Shown: piece after piece, positions 12,516-26,200 of the stretch
How the letters are laid out: every line of letters starts with the position of its first letter
How positions within the stretch are numbered: position 1 is the stretch's first letter
NCBI GenBank assembly: GCA_947623455.1
Contig: OX392538.1
Coordinates: 26,783,001 to 26,847,000, forward strand
DNA length: 64,000 nt
Source of the DNA: Mimachlamys varia
Lineage: Eukaryota > Mollusca > Bivalvia > Pectinida > Pectinidae
Direction of reading: 5' to 3'
Program-made: the position numbers and the translations under genes
The notes under the pieces: generated by a model
Told to the model about the DNA's origin: nothing
Seen by the model: the letters and a program-made list of their open reading frames with translations, nothing else
Databases searched by the model: none

Positions 12516-12710
12516 TATGTCTATAAGCAAGTGTGTACCTTAACACCTAAGACCAACTGTCAATGTATACAAATACATCCGCAGTTACCTTTCATTTACA
12601 TGATGGATTACGAGGTGAATATTGAAATTAAAAAGCAGGTCGTCGAAGTGTCAACGTAGCTCGTCATCTTTTTTCCTTTAGGTTCGTAAATATGCCATCG
12701 TTTAATGTAC

Positions 12711-12936
12711 AGGCCACAGGGATCTGATCATTTGTTTCAGCAACTTTTGGACCTAATTCTAAACTAAGATCAATTCTCGATAAAAAAAAATGCCCCATAA
12801 ATGTCATGAGGGCTAGCTATTTAGGGGGACATTTTTATCGATAATTGATCTACCCCCTCCAAAAGTGTATAGTTGCTCTTAACATATTAGTTTAGGTCCA
12901 AAACTAGCTATAACAGTTCTCAGGTCCCTGTGGTCT
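12711..12936. mobile_element. Foldback element (226 bp)
   Basis: Nested inverted segments: 'aggccacagggatctga' with 'tcaggtccctgtggtct', 'acttttggacctaa' with 'ttaggtccaaaact', and 'agatcaattctcgataaaa' with 'tttttatcgataattgatct'. Together they allow a nearly full-length hairpin. Confidence 0.7.
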
Positions 12937-14192
12937 CGCCCCAACCATGTCCAGTCCGTCTAGAGCAGGACACTGGTAGAGGGTTCAGAGGATCGAACCC
13001 TTCGACGGCAAATGACTTTGAAGATTTTTATGAAGCATTACAAAATCCCGAACGGTACAGAGAACGCCAATGTCCTTGATATTTTGAGAACTGGGCGTTA
13101 ATACAATTGAATTTTTAACTTATATCGATGTAAATGTTTTATGATTGCTGTAAAATCACCAACTCTAATCTAATCCCGTGGTAAAATAAGTTAGTTCCTT
13201 ATTGGATTCATACAGGCGGTATATCTATATATATTGGCAAAATAGGATACTTGCAATTGGTGGACGATGATGCGGTCATTCTAGATTCTCGGCTAACGCT
13301 AGCGGAAGGGCTGATTAGTTTAAAAAATACTTAAACCACATCTTATTATACTTTTTATATTTTGTTTATGTAATGTAATTGTTTTATTGTGTTTCTTTGT
13401 GTCTTGATAAAGGAACGGATTGCTCCGAAAATTTGACAGTTACATCAGAGACGTATATAACACACGTATCTGGTTACACTATTGTAATTACACAGTATCA
13501 ATGATTGAACTTTAAAGGCAAACTCTTTTATTTCATTTTTGATATGGGTAAAATACCGTTATAAGTTACAATATTTATATATGTTTCTACCACAATACCC
13601 AGTGTTATTCCACTCTCAGACCATTGCATAAACGTGCTGACTGTTGGATAAATATATGTTATATATACCACTAGTGGAATATGACCTTCAGGACTTTTGA
13701 TTGGTTGAGAAAAACTGAACTTTGACCGGAAATCACGTGATTCAATACAACGTGCTGATTGTCGACGTACGTCGTTATCGATTCATAACTACGCGTTTGT
13801 GGGGTATGGTTGTCGTTGAAGAAAGAAACAGTTCTGGAGATCGAAATGGGGTCCAAATAAAGATTTATTATGGTAACTTTCTCTAGGTTGGTGGGCGATT
13901 TCTGGAGTATCCAAAATTACACCCGTTTAGTCCGAGGCCTTAGAGGTCCTAATTATAACTGCTCTTAAAAGCATAACAATTCCATTTAGTACATTTTCAC
14001 GATAGCAAAAGAACGTATAATTACATATAGTGTGAGTGACATCTGTCATTCAAACAATCGGCCTTTCGGACCCAAGCCGTACCCGACCAGGTGAGATACC
14101 ACGATCACTAGCTGTCCTTTGTCCGAGTCCGACCTGGTAAGACTAGTTAATCCTGTTACGCTAAAGTTGAAAGGTATATATGATTTGGGGAC
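12937..14192. other. No gene seen
   Basis: AT-rich sequence without supported coding regions. A 'ttgataaaggaacgg..gctccgaaa' segment at 13403-13432 is the sort of motif found near 3' ends of metazoan retroelements, but nothing around it confirms one. Confidence 0.3.
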
Positions 14193-16033
14193 TTCCCCGA
14201 ACACCAACTCTGCTTATTAAAACATGTTTACTTAGGAGGTCAATTGTGATGATAGTGAGTTATAGTCTATAGCAGAAATGTTGTACAGGTAAATTACACA
14301 GGTAAATCAACCTCTGGTAACTAATCAGATACTCAATAACTAATGATATATGCAAATAAATCATGAATAGGTACTGCATAAAACAGCTGCAGATTTAGGA
14401 AAATTATCCTATATTACACCTGATTTCAGATATGATATTTATTGATATGTATATAAGTTTCAGATTGGTATAATTTGTTGTCATATATTGATTAAACGTA
14501 TACCTTCTTTCATATTTTGTAAATAAACATAATTATTGTCATATATTAATTGCATTGTACCTTCTTTCAGATTTGTGTAAATTGTTGTCATATATTAATT
14601 TCGAAATATTTCATTATTTAAACAAGGCATATAAACAAGTATTACAAAGAAATGGTATACATATGTATCAATAAATGATTAGAAATCAGGCTGAGCCTAT
14701 TTAAGTATTTTCCAACAAATATAACCAATATCCTTTATATATAAATACATTGACAATTCAATATTTTATTTTGGTGTAGATGGAGTAGGAAATTAGCAGT
14801 ATCATGTTTTATTAATTAAAGATCCCTTTCTCAATCAATCTCATACCTTTATTGTGATTTATATAAATTGCGTTTTGAGAGCAGCTCCTTTTTAAATTAG
14901 TTATTTAAAATATGAATGCATTACCTATACATCTAGAATCTGTTAGTGCTTTATGTAAAATGTATATATATGTATGAGCTAGTATAATTAGTATAGTTGA
15001 ATTTATTTCATCTACATACCAAATACACCATTCATAAAACATCTAAATTGACATAGCCTAACAGATCATATATATAAACAATATGTTTGTGGCAGTTATG
15101 CTGCATTATAGTGTGGAGATGAAGATTAGAAGGCTCAGAGTAAAAGTTAATGCTATTGCTTTAGTTTAATTAAAATAATTTGCCATTTCATTGATTAGCA
15201 GTGATTGATGAAAGATCATCATTTAGTATATGAACAGGTATATTAGGGTCATCATCACTATCTGCAATAACATATAGAGAAGCATCAACTGCAAACAAGT
15301 TCATATAAGAAGTTACATCAGCTGTTATATATCAATAAAGGATAGAAATAAAAAGGGCCAAAGAACGTATCCTTGAACTCCTGCAGATATAGATTAAGTA
15401 TTTGATTGGTATCAGTCAATTATTTCCCTTTAGTTTTCTGTCAGATAATCAAGCTTTAAACCACCCAAATAGTTTTCCTTTTCATACCATTTTCGTAAAA
15501 TTTACACGAAATACTTACATGCCGAACCCGGTCAAATGCCTTATTTAGATCACAGAATATAGTAGTTAAACTTGTACAGGTTTAATTTGTGTGACATCAG
15601 TTTAGTGTTATCTGTCTTCATTTAAAGTTTTTTCAATTAAGAATACGTATAAAGCCAGCTTTATACGTCTCTGGAATACTGATGTCTAATAATTATCTTT
15701 CGGTGCTGTATTAAATATGTATTACTCTAACACGTATGAATAGAAACTTAATTTTATTATCAATACATCAATATTCGATTAAGGAGATTTATTTTGGAAA
15801 TAATGTATTTCAATTATTATTTTTTCATTTATTGAATCCAAAAAATAATATTTAATGATCATTTTCTATTACTTATATGAAAATATTTAATTAATTTCAT
15901 TACTGAGTTTAGCATCAGGTCTACAAATCAAATGAGTTTACATTCTTAGTTGAAACAGACTATAACTTAAACTCCAAAGGATTTCCTATATAAACACCTT
16001 TCTTTCAAGTTACAAGAGTTGGTGTTCGGGGAA
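14193..16033. repeat. 1.84-kb interval bounded by 19-bp inverted repeats
   Basis: 'ttccccgaacaccaactct' at 14193-14211 recurs as its exact reverse complement at 16015-16033. The interval is extremely AT-rich and contains the RT remnant at 15.0-15.6 kb. It may be the ends of a composite or DNA element; no target duplication is evident. Confidence 0.5.
14990..15600 (-). pseudogene. Non-LTR retrotransposon reverse transcriptase remnant
   Basis: The minus strand reads IFCDLNKAFDRVRH, the palm motif A of non-LTR RTs (usual form 'FCDLSKAFDRVWH'). Degraded text with several stops follows, covering the 'GVPQGSILGPLLF' region (LQEFKDTFFGPF). Further on is NLFAVDASLYVIAD and ILNDDLSSITA, matching the motif-C region 'FADDTSLYV..LN.DL..I'. 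The first catalytic Asp of the ADD core is replaced by Val (FAVD). Order and spacing match the family, so this is a long-dead copy. The likely clade is Jockey/CR1-like. Confidence 0.75.
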
Positions 16034-17289
16034 TGAGCCTATGAATTATATGGTATATGATGAACATAGGTGATAGATGAATTAATCTGACAACAATGAT
16101 TCAAACGAATTATATATAACGAGTTCAAAGGAAACTTTTGTAAATAGACTTTATCTAAATTAACACGAGTTATGGAGAATTAATGATACAAACATTTGAC
16201 ATAAATCAGTTCCAGCATATTAGCATTGTCAGATAGAATAAATGAAATGATGTTCGGAATTTTGTAGTTTAAAATACACCAAATAAGGAATTAAATTGAA
16301 GTTCAAATAAAGCACTTTTTATATCATAAAATTTTGTTATGATAGTTTGTTGACGTCGTCACACTTTGGCGGGAATATACATACGAGATGATGTGTTTTT
16401 CGTACTAATATCCCGCGGTTCATATAAAACAATACTGCCACTGCAACTTAATATTATTGTGGTAGAAACAGGTCACACGACTCGTGGTTATTGGATATTG
16501 AATTTATTTCACTCTCGTTAATTATTTTTTAAAGTAATTAACTCGAGTAAAACAGAAATCGATCGTCATATGGTTGTCATAATCTTTCAAAAAGTCAGTT
16601 ACCTTTTGCTTCTCATCAGGTTCAATAGAATAGAATTCATAAAAATATTTTTTAAAAATTAGTTAATTCAAATTACATTTGACATTATTATTTCTTTTCC
16701 CTTGAATTTTCTATAAAAATCCTCCGGGATATGTTTTTTTCATTTAATTCATCATATTACCTTGATGTGCTTTAATATGTTCACGTTAACGTTCCAAGAT
16801 TAGATAAATCTAATCTAAGTCCGTGGTTTAAACAATAATTCAACAGAAGAATACACAAACGCCGTCTTTGTAGCCAACAAAAGGAAGATTTCAAGATAGA
16901 CGCACTTTTTAATTAAGAAATATTATTCATATGAACATTTTTTTTTTCGTTTGGAATTAGACAAAGCTCTCCCATCTAGGTAAAACAACAAAAAAAACAT
17001 TAAAATGATCTGAGGATTTTATAAAGAAAATAGAATAGTCCGATACAGAGTTTTTTTTTCTAAATTAAAGAGGTCAGACTATGTATATATATAAATATGC
17101 AGGTATTATTCTGCGTGGATATGCGTATTATTACTATCTTTGAACAATAGTTTGAAATTGTTCTCATACTACTCTATTTTTCCAAAGCGTATACAATTTT
17201 CTCTTTCTTTTAATATAAAACAGTTTGTTTTGTTTTTTTTGTGTACATTCACTTTAGCATACAAATGCAGGTTAACAGAAAGAAAAAAA
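16034..17289. other. No gene seen
   Basis: Very AT-rich, with homopolymer runs and no supported coding sequence or repeat structure. Confidence 0.4.
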
Positions 17290-17410
17290 AAACCGGATAA
17301 TACAGGAGCATCAACAAAATCATAATTTGAACAGAAATCAACTTACAATGGGCAAAGTTTAAACAAAGGGACTTACATGGTTTACTCGTGTTTATTACGG
17401 TTAACGGCAT
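17290..17410 (-). mobile_element. Decayed 3' tail of the YIDD-type retroelement
   Basis: Reverse complement of the tail, recognised by 'ggagcatcaacaaaatcataa', 'acaatgggcaaagtttaaac', 'aaagggacttacatgg'. More diverged than the 10.8-kb copy. Confidence 0.55.
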
Positions 17411-19264
17411 TAAATTTTAGTTATGTACAAGGAATAACACAAATCATATTTCGCTTGTAAAATTACACGTGACGGGGAGGAGACCTTCCCGTTACCTGTA
17501 CAGAGAGCTGACAACTAAGGTCATGTCGTCCCAAATAAAGGCCTATGTAAATGATTGGCTGTGTGAACGAAAGTAGATGTGGTATTACGTGATTGTTACT
17601 AGGTATTAGTTCAAGCCTCAAGGCAGTTAAACGGCGTAGTAGGCACTTCTGTCGAGCATTTATGAAGTGTACCTCAAATAAGTATATGCAGTAAATAGGT
17701 AATGTTCGTACAACGGAAATATGTAGGCAATACGATGACTGATGTGCGATTCACAGCCGCTCTTTGGTACCAGTAGATAATAGACAATTATCGTACACGA
17801 AATAAATGAATGATAATTCCTAGGTTATTCGATCTTAATTATAAAACCACACCATCTACTATCATGCCTAATAATATCGTTGCTAAAACTGTACACACTT
17901 ATTGATGACTCGAATTGACAGTTTACTTATGAAAGTACCATATCAAAAGCTTTATTAATTAGGGCTGGTACAAACCAGCGGTCTCGTTGCTGACCAGTAG
18001 TTGTATGTACCCAATGTCCAAAATATACTTGTCCATACATAACCTTACCATGTGCATACCATGAAAGCTTGCAATTTTCGGTTTGGTCTGCCTCTTATTT
18101 CCTAAATTAAAAATCGTCAATTCGCTAATCCAGTTGATCACATATCACCAATCTCATTCGACACAATTTCGTCAGTAAGCAATGCCTAATTCCATAGTTA
18201 CGAAGATGTTTCAATATGCTAAGGCCTAGCCTAAACCTTATGAATACTTCAGTGAATCGCTTTAGCTGTGATCAAAATCACGACGTCGTACTGTTTACTG
18301 CTGCTCGATGCAAACCGCTTTAAAAAACTCTTCGGTTATTCATTTCTATTCTGGAAAGGTTCTTCAATCAATTCGTGATGAAAACAAAAGTTAAGAAGTA
18401 TGATTAAAAGACATATAGAAACAATAAAGGAAAACAAATTTTGTATGTTGCCAAGTAACGAATGAAACTAGCCATCGGCTGTTCTGCGTAGGTACATATC
18501 TGACGATAAATATGCAGCAATGTCACAAAATTGAAGCACCGCATGACACCGTCAGCTTAAAATGCTTATTAATATCGGAAAACTAAAAAATGCGTGTAGT
18601 TAACGTGAATAAATTGATTGAATGTCTATTTTGTTACTTGCATCGGCTTATGAAGTCAAGTGAAAATGGTACATTAACTGCTATGAAGTTTATTTCATTC
18701 AATCATTAAATAAATAATTGTAAAGTAGTTGACATTTATTTGAATTCACCATTTACATGCTGTATTTGCATATTGGCCATTGGTGACATATGTTATCATA
18801 TGTTTAACATTTTTGTCATATGTGCTAGTATTATACCCTCCTCATCCAGCTCAAAAAAATTATCTAAACACAAACCTGACTATAATCATATCTTAATGAA
18901 GCGGTTAAATAGAAATATTTACAGTCTACACTGACATTCACTCGATAACCATTATTCCACTGACTATCATTGTCACCTCATAACTGTAGTCAAACACGTG
19001 CCAAATTTGTATGACGTCGACAACAATATATGTTGGGGGAGCTATGCAAATCCTCCTATTTGAAAAAAACAATTGTGTGACGTCACCTATAGTAAATGTG
19101 GGCGGAGCTAACAACGATTCATACAAATCTCGTGCTGTTACATTTATTGAACCATTCTCACGTTTTGTAGTTTTGAAATGAAATTTGTGTCCGAAGATGG
19201 GACTATAATGCACAAAATAGTTACGAACATTTCACAGAAAGAAACTGTAAATATAAGGATAAAC
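17411..19264. other. No gene seen
   Basis: No exon-like or repeat structure I can support. Short reading frames of 60-90 codons show no family features. Confidence 0.4.
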
Positions 19265-19400
19265 TTTCGATTTTGTTTAGATTATCGGGGGATAACTACA
19301 ATGGAAAATGGGAAAATAATAACTAACCGGCGTTGCCGGTTATTGAATTTACCCGTGTTCCATTTTGGTTATCCCCCGATAACCTAAACGAAAAAGAAAG
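19265..19400. mobile_element. Foldback/MITE-like hairpin (about 136 bp)
   Basis: 'gattatcgggggataacta' at left pairs with 'ggttatcccccgataacc' at right, extending outward (tttcg..tttag / ctaaacgaaa) and inward (atggaaaat / gttccattt). A small GC hairpin 'aaccggcgttgccggtt' sits in the loop. Confidence 0.75.
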
Positions 19401-22120
19401 TTAATAATTAAATACCGGTATTGAAAGAAGACATTTATGTATCGTTCGACCGAATTAGGTTTAACGTTGGGTGATGTATGAGCTATTTCACGAAAATTTG
19501 ACCTATTTATTTGTCGTTTAACAATTGACCTTTCGTGACCTCTTTTATAAGTCATTAACACAACTTTATAATGTTTTGCATTTCCAAAAAGGGATGCAAC
19601 ATGGAATGTACATGATTATGTACCGTATCACAAATCCTGGCGTTACCGAATTACTTCACTTAGGAAACAGACGCGATTTCGTACTTATTTTGTAGAAAGA
19701 TGATGAATCTACGAGGAACCGTCATTTATATGTAATTCACCATTGGAATCGTATGCCATGGATTTATTCCTGTCTGAATCAGCCGTCACGTTATTTCGTT
19801 TGTCTACTTTTTAAGTATGCAAAGAAAGATAACTCGTTTTTATTGAAGGGGAAAGCACGACGGTGGTCTGAACAGGAGTGTTATGTATTGTAAGTTTTAA
19901 GTTGAACCTAAATATTCTGTAGACAGAAGCTGTCCCTACATATAATCCCCTTAATACTCCTCTTACTGCTTTCCCTTGTGTTTCCTGTATGATCCCTTGC
20001 ACCTTTCCAATCTTATCACATAATCTGTTACTCTTTGGTTCTATCAGACATTTGTTTTTTTTCTGTAATCAATCGCCCCATGTTGCTCAAATAAGAAAAC
20101 AAAACGATATATTCGCCTTCTGAGTAAAGGTTTAACATCGGGATATTTTTTCACATTGGTTTTTCTCGAATAATGATGCTTTTGCAATAGCATTATAAAA
20201 TGTTACCATATCAACATGCACATTATCTTTGTCATCTATCTTGCAAAACAGCGTCTTATCCGATTTTGATGATGTCGATGATGTCAGTAATTATGACGTC
20301 ATCATTATTTTGTACTCATGTGGAAATAAATTATGAAAACCCATTCCCACCAATGCATCTAACTCTGTGTTATTATCTCGTCAAAAGGTACATATATGTG
20401 CAGTATATAGCAGTACAAAACGAGGGCATTCTTGAAGTGTTGATAATTGTAAAACATGGCATACACTGCAAACATAATATCACGTCTGTCAGCTCGCAGA
20501 TTGTTTGGACAGTCCAGATTTTATTTTTTATTCTGTCCACCTTATATAACAGTGATGATTTCTAAAAACAAAAATGACAACATAACAAACTTTCACTATA
20601 ACTTGTGTTTTTTATTTGAGATTATAACGTTAAAGAAATATTAAGGATACACTATCAGTTACTTATTAATCAAAACAGATTTGAAATCGTAAGCGCTATT
20701 TGTCTATGGAATGGTTACGGTGCTAATTATTTTTACACCAATGCTTACACTATGTCTTTAAAACACTTTCGAGTTACATGAATGTTTTGTCGCATATCCA
20801 TGAACATGTGCTTCATTAACAAATAACTCAATGCGTATGCTCGTATATCTTTGTTCTTGTCTATGTCTATGAATTGTATTGCATTATATCATACTGATTT
20901 TTATCGTGATTAACGTTGTTTGTTTAGATTCAAATCATATCCCCCACAAATATGGAGGGGGCAAATAAAACACATACAAAACAAACAAAAAACCTATAGG
21001 CCTTTCCTGAAAGTGTTGTTTTTCCCTTTGATAGGCCACAATGGGGATGCAAGATGGACTTTCATGAAGTGTTTTTGTTATGATTTGGTGCAATGTGACA
21101 ATCGGACGACGTAATTCCCATTATGACTTCATATGGCGCAAATTTGTTCAGCCATGATTTACTAATTAAGAGCAGATTAAAACTCTTTTGAGATTGGCTA
21201 ATAATAAAACGACCATGCCGGGCTCTGCATTTTACATTTTCATTGTATTTCAAAAAATAATGTCACAATGCTTTTAAGAGAAAAACAACGTTTGTATGAA
21301 CATATCCTGTTATATGAGCTATATGTACTACGCTAATATTCAAACTATTACAATAATCCATCATGTTCTGTATTCGAATAATCATAACACACTCATCAAC
21401 GCAATTACCAATCTAACAATTGTGATATATATTTTAAGTCAAAACGTGGTGTGGTGCCTTTAACAGGATAAAAGTTGTTCAAAACTTGAATATTAAAAAA
21501 ACACACACACACTATTTAAAACATCAGTGAGTGAGCTCATTACTGATACCTATCCTATTCATTTGTGTTGCAAAAAAGGAATTGTCAATGTACAATACCA
21601 AATATGAAGGTCTTATTTGAGGCCAGTAAACTAGCAAAATAACAAACAACAAGGTACTTAAATTGACAGCGGCAGTTACTCTAGCAACAGTAGTATGATA
21701 TTATTTCCTTCTCTTATATAGAAGACAAAGTACACTATTATATATATTTATACATTTAGAAGAAAAGTTACGGTAATAACTATTGAAGCGGTGCCTTTTA
21801 CTTAAAGTTTTTTTATGCAGCCTAAATTTGTAAATATTAATAAATTCTTGACTAATATTTTAGATTAAGCTGGTGAATATGCTAAATTGTCAAACAAGGA
21901 ATTTCGATTCATTAGTTATAAATATGACGCAATGAAATTAATAACACTAACAAAAAAATGAGAGTAAACAAAAGCAAAACCATTTCATGTATTTCACATG
22001 CTTCATAACAAATCATATTGCTTAGGACTACCCCTTTTTAAACACAAAACATAACGATATCGCTTTTTGTGCGTAACCAAGCGATCATTGTTTATACAAG
22101 TTTACCGATCAAAAACGAAG
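19401..22120. other. No gene seen
   Basis: AT-rich intergenic sequence with no convincing coding, RNA or repeat signal. It lies downstream of the 3' end of gene 1. Confidence 0.4.
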
Positions 22121-22138
22121 ATGGAATGCATTTCAAGC

Positions 22139-22144
22139 TTTATT
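22139..22144 (-). terminator. Candidate polyadenylation signal of gene 1
   Basis: AATAAA on the minus strand, about 700 nt past the last open codon of the 3' exon. It is the first AATAAA I found in that direction. Inference only. Confidence 0.35.
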
Positions 22145-22835
22145 AGAGACAAGAAGAATGTCTGTATGTTACTTTTAAATTGCTGAATTTTACTGTGTCC
22201 TCTGATAGTATTTTGAGTTTGATTTGTTCATATTCGATAGAGCTCTTCTTATGCAATATTTGAAAAATATTTATAATTCGGTACCTTCTTGTGCTAACCA
22301 AATCTTCATTGTGATGAAAGTTATATTCCTGTGATAGAAACAAATCTTAACCTCAGTAGAGCAGATAGCATTGCTTCGTTGTGTTTGTTTCGTTATAAAA
22401 ATCAAATTTCGTGGTGACGTGTGCTTGGTATTACAGATCTTTCATTTGTATTCACGTTGATACCTTACGCCTAGGTAAACTCAATCATCATAACTCCATA
22501 CAAGACAAAATATACACGTTTATCTCTGGTCTTTCAGAGTGATCAGTCTTACTTGAAACAAATCCGGTTTGCTATTATATTGTTTAATATTAGACAAAAG
22601 TGTGTTAGAAAACGTGTCCTACCAAACGTGAAGCTGTGATTAACATTCTGTTACTAGAACGAGAATAGTAATTAAAACATGAATCAATGTCAGTGAATGC
22701 GCAAACCTACAACTGCATATGATATATACACTCAAAAATCCACAGTTGCTATTTTGGTTCTTTCCATGGTTAGTATTGCCATGTAAATAATGGATGTTTG
22801 TCCAAACTTCTTAAACCGCATCCATTAATCGCTCT

Positions 22836-22885
22836 TCATTGCAATGGACGTTCCAATGGCATTGCAATCCCGTGGTGTGGTTCAT
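22836..22885 (-). CDS. Gene 1, last exon (3' UTR or alternative C-terminus)
   Basis: The acceptor 'gattctctttacag' is followed by ATGAACCACACC. The text is close to the gene 2 last exon (acceptor 'gattttgtttacag', ATGGACCAGGGG), including the upstream 'atcactgatt'. With the 42-nt exon included, translation has already stopped. If that exon is skipped, phase 0 gives an alternative 24-codon end starting MNHTTGLQCHW (stop TAA near 22811). In phase 1 it reads EPHHGIAMPLERPLQ and stops at 22836. Confidence 0.55.
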
Positions 22886-23251
22886 CTGTAAAGAGAATCA
22901 GTGATCTGATTACTCTTGATGATTTTTCGGCTTTTGAAAGAAAACTTAATGATAAACGTTAAGATGATGTTCTATCTATTATATTTATTTTTATCTCTCC
23001 CATATTTAATCATTAAAACCTATGATAATTTTACCATTAAATGTAAGTAAAATAATCATTTGTACAAGTCCAATTCTTCCTATTCTTAAAATTATGTTTA
23101 TCTTTAACATAATTCAAAATTGAAATGATTGTTGTCAGGAAAAGCAATTCTGTTCCCCATCAAGGTTAGCTAGAAATTATGGTCATACTCAGATAGTGTA
23201 TAATTATCACAAGCGTTGTTATCAAACGAATGTCAGGAACAAAAGTATTAC

Positions 23252-23293
23252 CTATGCGCCACCGTTCTTCTTCTTCTCTTTGTTTAACATTCC
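23252..23293 (-). CDS. Gene 1, exon 7 (stop exon, 42 nt)
   Basis: Acceptor 'gtgttacag', donor GTAATA. Phase 0 reads GMLNKEKKKNGGA and stop, with TAG as the last three exon bases. A stop at the final junction would not trigger nonsense-mediated decay. The first heptad keeps Leu at position 3. The tail is basic. Confidence 0.7.
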   Translation of the reverse strand, partial: GMLNKEKKKNGGA

Positions 23294-26200
23294 CTGTAAC
23301 ACAAACAGAAATGCGTGTTAAGCTAGTTCATAACACACTCAATTCTTTTCATTAAAGATGTGCGTTGTAATTTTTTAATGTGATGCGTTTACATTGGGAA
23401 CTGAATTTAGAAGATACATTCAATAAATAGAAATAGTATTCACACCATTCAGTGCAGAAACATCAACTTGAGATGCTGATTTAATATATATATGGAGATA
23501 TTAACATTAAATTAAAGTTGAAAAAAAAATTACAATATCATAAAATGATTTAAAGAGAAATGTAAAAAAAATACCATCAACAAATCCATCTGTGCCTGTA
23601 AGAGTAGAAAATAAAAATATTACATTTTTTTTTCTGATATCATCCCATTTCAAAAACTGAAATAACCGGTAGCTTTTGAATAAGTTGATCTCTTTTATAT
23701 TGGTTGTGACATGTCAAACCGTGAATACTTTGCAATGAGTGAGCTCGAGGGTTACAAATAAATGTTTTCTTCCAAAATAATGATAATAATAATAATATTT
23801 GTTTAACTTCTTTATACGTAACACTACCTTCTTATCAATTTTCTTTTGTTACTGCTTGAAAAATTGATATGAAAATCAACATAATGTAAGAAATAAATGG
23901 AAAAGTAGTAAAGTTGTTTACCTCCATTTTGTTCAGTCTCTCCTGAAAGACAAATAGAATCATATACAGTAACACTTCATACTGTAAAGTTCCAATTTTC
24001 ACAACAATCCCGGTCGGTCAAATGACTCAAAATATTTAACTAGTGTTAAGGCTAAATTTGAAATACAATGGACTTCAAATAATATAATATCTTTTTATCG
24101 CTAGTTATTTGTTAGATATTTTGTATGTGTGTTGTTTACCGACCCATTTGCAATTTGATTCATTTGAGGCGAAGTCATAATGTAGAATTTAGACATTCAC
24201 AAAAAGAAAACATAAAATAATGTGTGTTGTTTACCGATCCATCGGCAATTTGATTTATATGAGGCCAAACAACAATGTACAATCTATACATTCACAAAAA
24301 GAAAACATAAAAACAGAAACAACAGCTTAAAGGCCCAATATACGTAACTTCAGGACATTTTTCGTGTGTCTGAAAAATTCCGAAAAAAAAATCCAATTGA
24401 TAACTATGCAAAAATTAGCCTAAAACGAAGTAAACCTGGGCGGTAACTAACAAGAAACTCCTGACAGAAAAATCCAAAGAATTGAAAATAATTCAGGTGG
24501 GGCCCACTTCAACAACAAGCCGAAGTTAGAAGACAGTTCAAAAGGGACGCGTGTTTACCAATACCGAGTTTCAACTACTGCTGCACCGGTAACCGCGTAA
24601 GAATTCATCTTGAATATTGCTGATATCGGTTACTCTTAACTAAATCTATGAATGCTTAATTTTCGCTTTAAGTTTTGTCGAAAGTTACGTATATTGGGCC
24701 TTTACAATCTGTAAACTATATCAAAATTCATCAACATCAAGTGAATTGATTTCTAAATACATTGTATATCGTATCATGCAACTGAGATTAATTGAATGTA
24801 AGTAATCAAAGATTAATTGCACAGGAAATGTATCGAATAAATGTTTAATAGATGGTACATTTTCAATCTATTTGATTGTAAATGGTTATCACATGCATAA
24901 CTTTATTCTCCCTTTTGTTAAATGTAAGTAATGCTACCTGGTGTATAAAGGTATAATATATTCGCAGCCGAGAGAGGACAGACTTCTCTCTGTGGTCGGC
25001 TCTACCTTAAGCACATGAACCTACATTTTGTTAAACTGAAGAAAATACAGTACTTCATGTTTTCGTTTATCCCGACATAGCCAGACAAATCAAGACAATA
25101 TGACTGAAAACTAGACACCAAATGAATATCGGGGTCAATATTGTGTACAATATTGTTGTCATTTTTTCGGTTTTTAATACTTCTTACATGTAGTGACAGT
25201 GATAGTTTTATTTTAAATTTTGTTTTTTTCTATAATCAAAAGCTAAAACGCATACAATCTTGTCGGGTTGCTATGAAATATTTGGCGAAAAAATATAACT
25301 AGCAAATGACAACGACCATATGGTAAGTACCTTAAGGTACTTACACGAAGTTTAGTGTTACCGTGAACATTTTGATTTGATTATGTCACAGTCTTTAGTT
25401 ACAATTATCTTGTGACATGTTTATCAATCGTTTTTACCCTAATGGCAAATGGTCATTTATGCGAAAATAAGATTTCAATATATCATGAAATAGCACCAGC
25501 TTTTAATTGAAATAGCACCAGCTTTAATCCGTGAAGATGAGGTATCTTACCTTTGTGTCACGCTGTTCCTGTAAAAACAACGACACTTCAATGTAATGTA
25601 GTTTACGTTAATTCATCGGATTGTTTCGTTTATGCTGGCGTAATACATTGGCGAAAAATGCCAGTTTTGTCGTTGGATTTAGATTTATTAAAAAAAAATA
25701 GTATCGTTGTTATAACGTTCGTGAAAGAACGGTTGATGAAAATTGTTTAAGCATAACCTTGACCGTGAACACAATATATACTTGTCTTCTGATCGTGATA
25801 ATTGGTTAGATCATTTGTCTTTATTGATACATGTAACATATATTAGTAACTGTATAATCCGTTGATAGTGTAATAGAACGAGGAAAAATGCAGAAGATAG
25901 TACCGTCCCTGGTGCTCGAACCCGTAACCGTTTGGTCTCGAGCCTGATGCTCAGACGATTGAATTAAAGAGAAATTCCTTCAACTCACGCTTGTAAGGAA
26001 ACCAAATCAATGCAAATCTTTAAAAACTATCCCCAACCCTTTTTCTTTATCTCCAACCCAGGTTCTTTGATTCCCCGCCAGGAATTATACTTTCTTGAAA
26101 CGGTGAGGATCATCGGCACATTTTGGTTAAAGGACGTGGAAAAGTGATAAAGATGATGCCGTCGCTGGGACTCGAACCCGCGACCCTTGGGGCTCCAGTC

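Noticed and set aside
13395..13440. Hammerhead ribozyme of a Penelope-like element
   Set aside because: 'ttgataaagg...ctccgaaa' is only loosely like the CUGAUGA...GAAA core, and I could not form the third stem or place a cleavage site.
23252..23942. Phase 1 reading through gene 1 exons 5-8
   Set aside because: It is open from exon 5 to the last exon, but exon 4 has TGA in that phase and gene 2 microexons exclude it.
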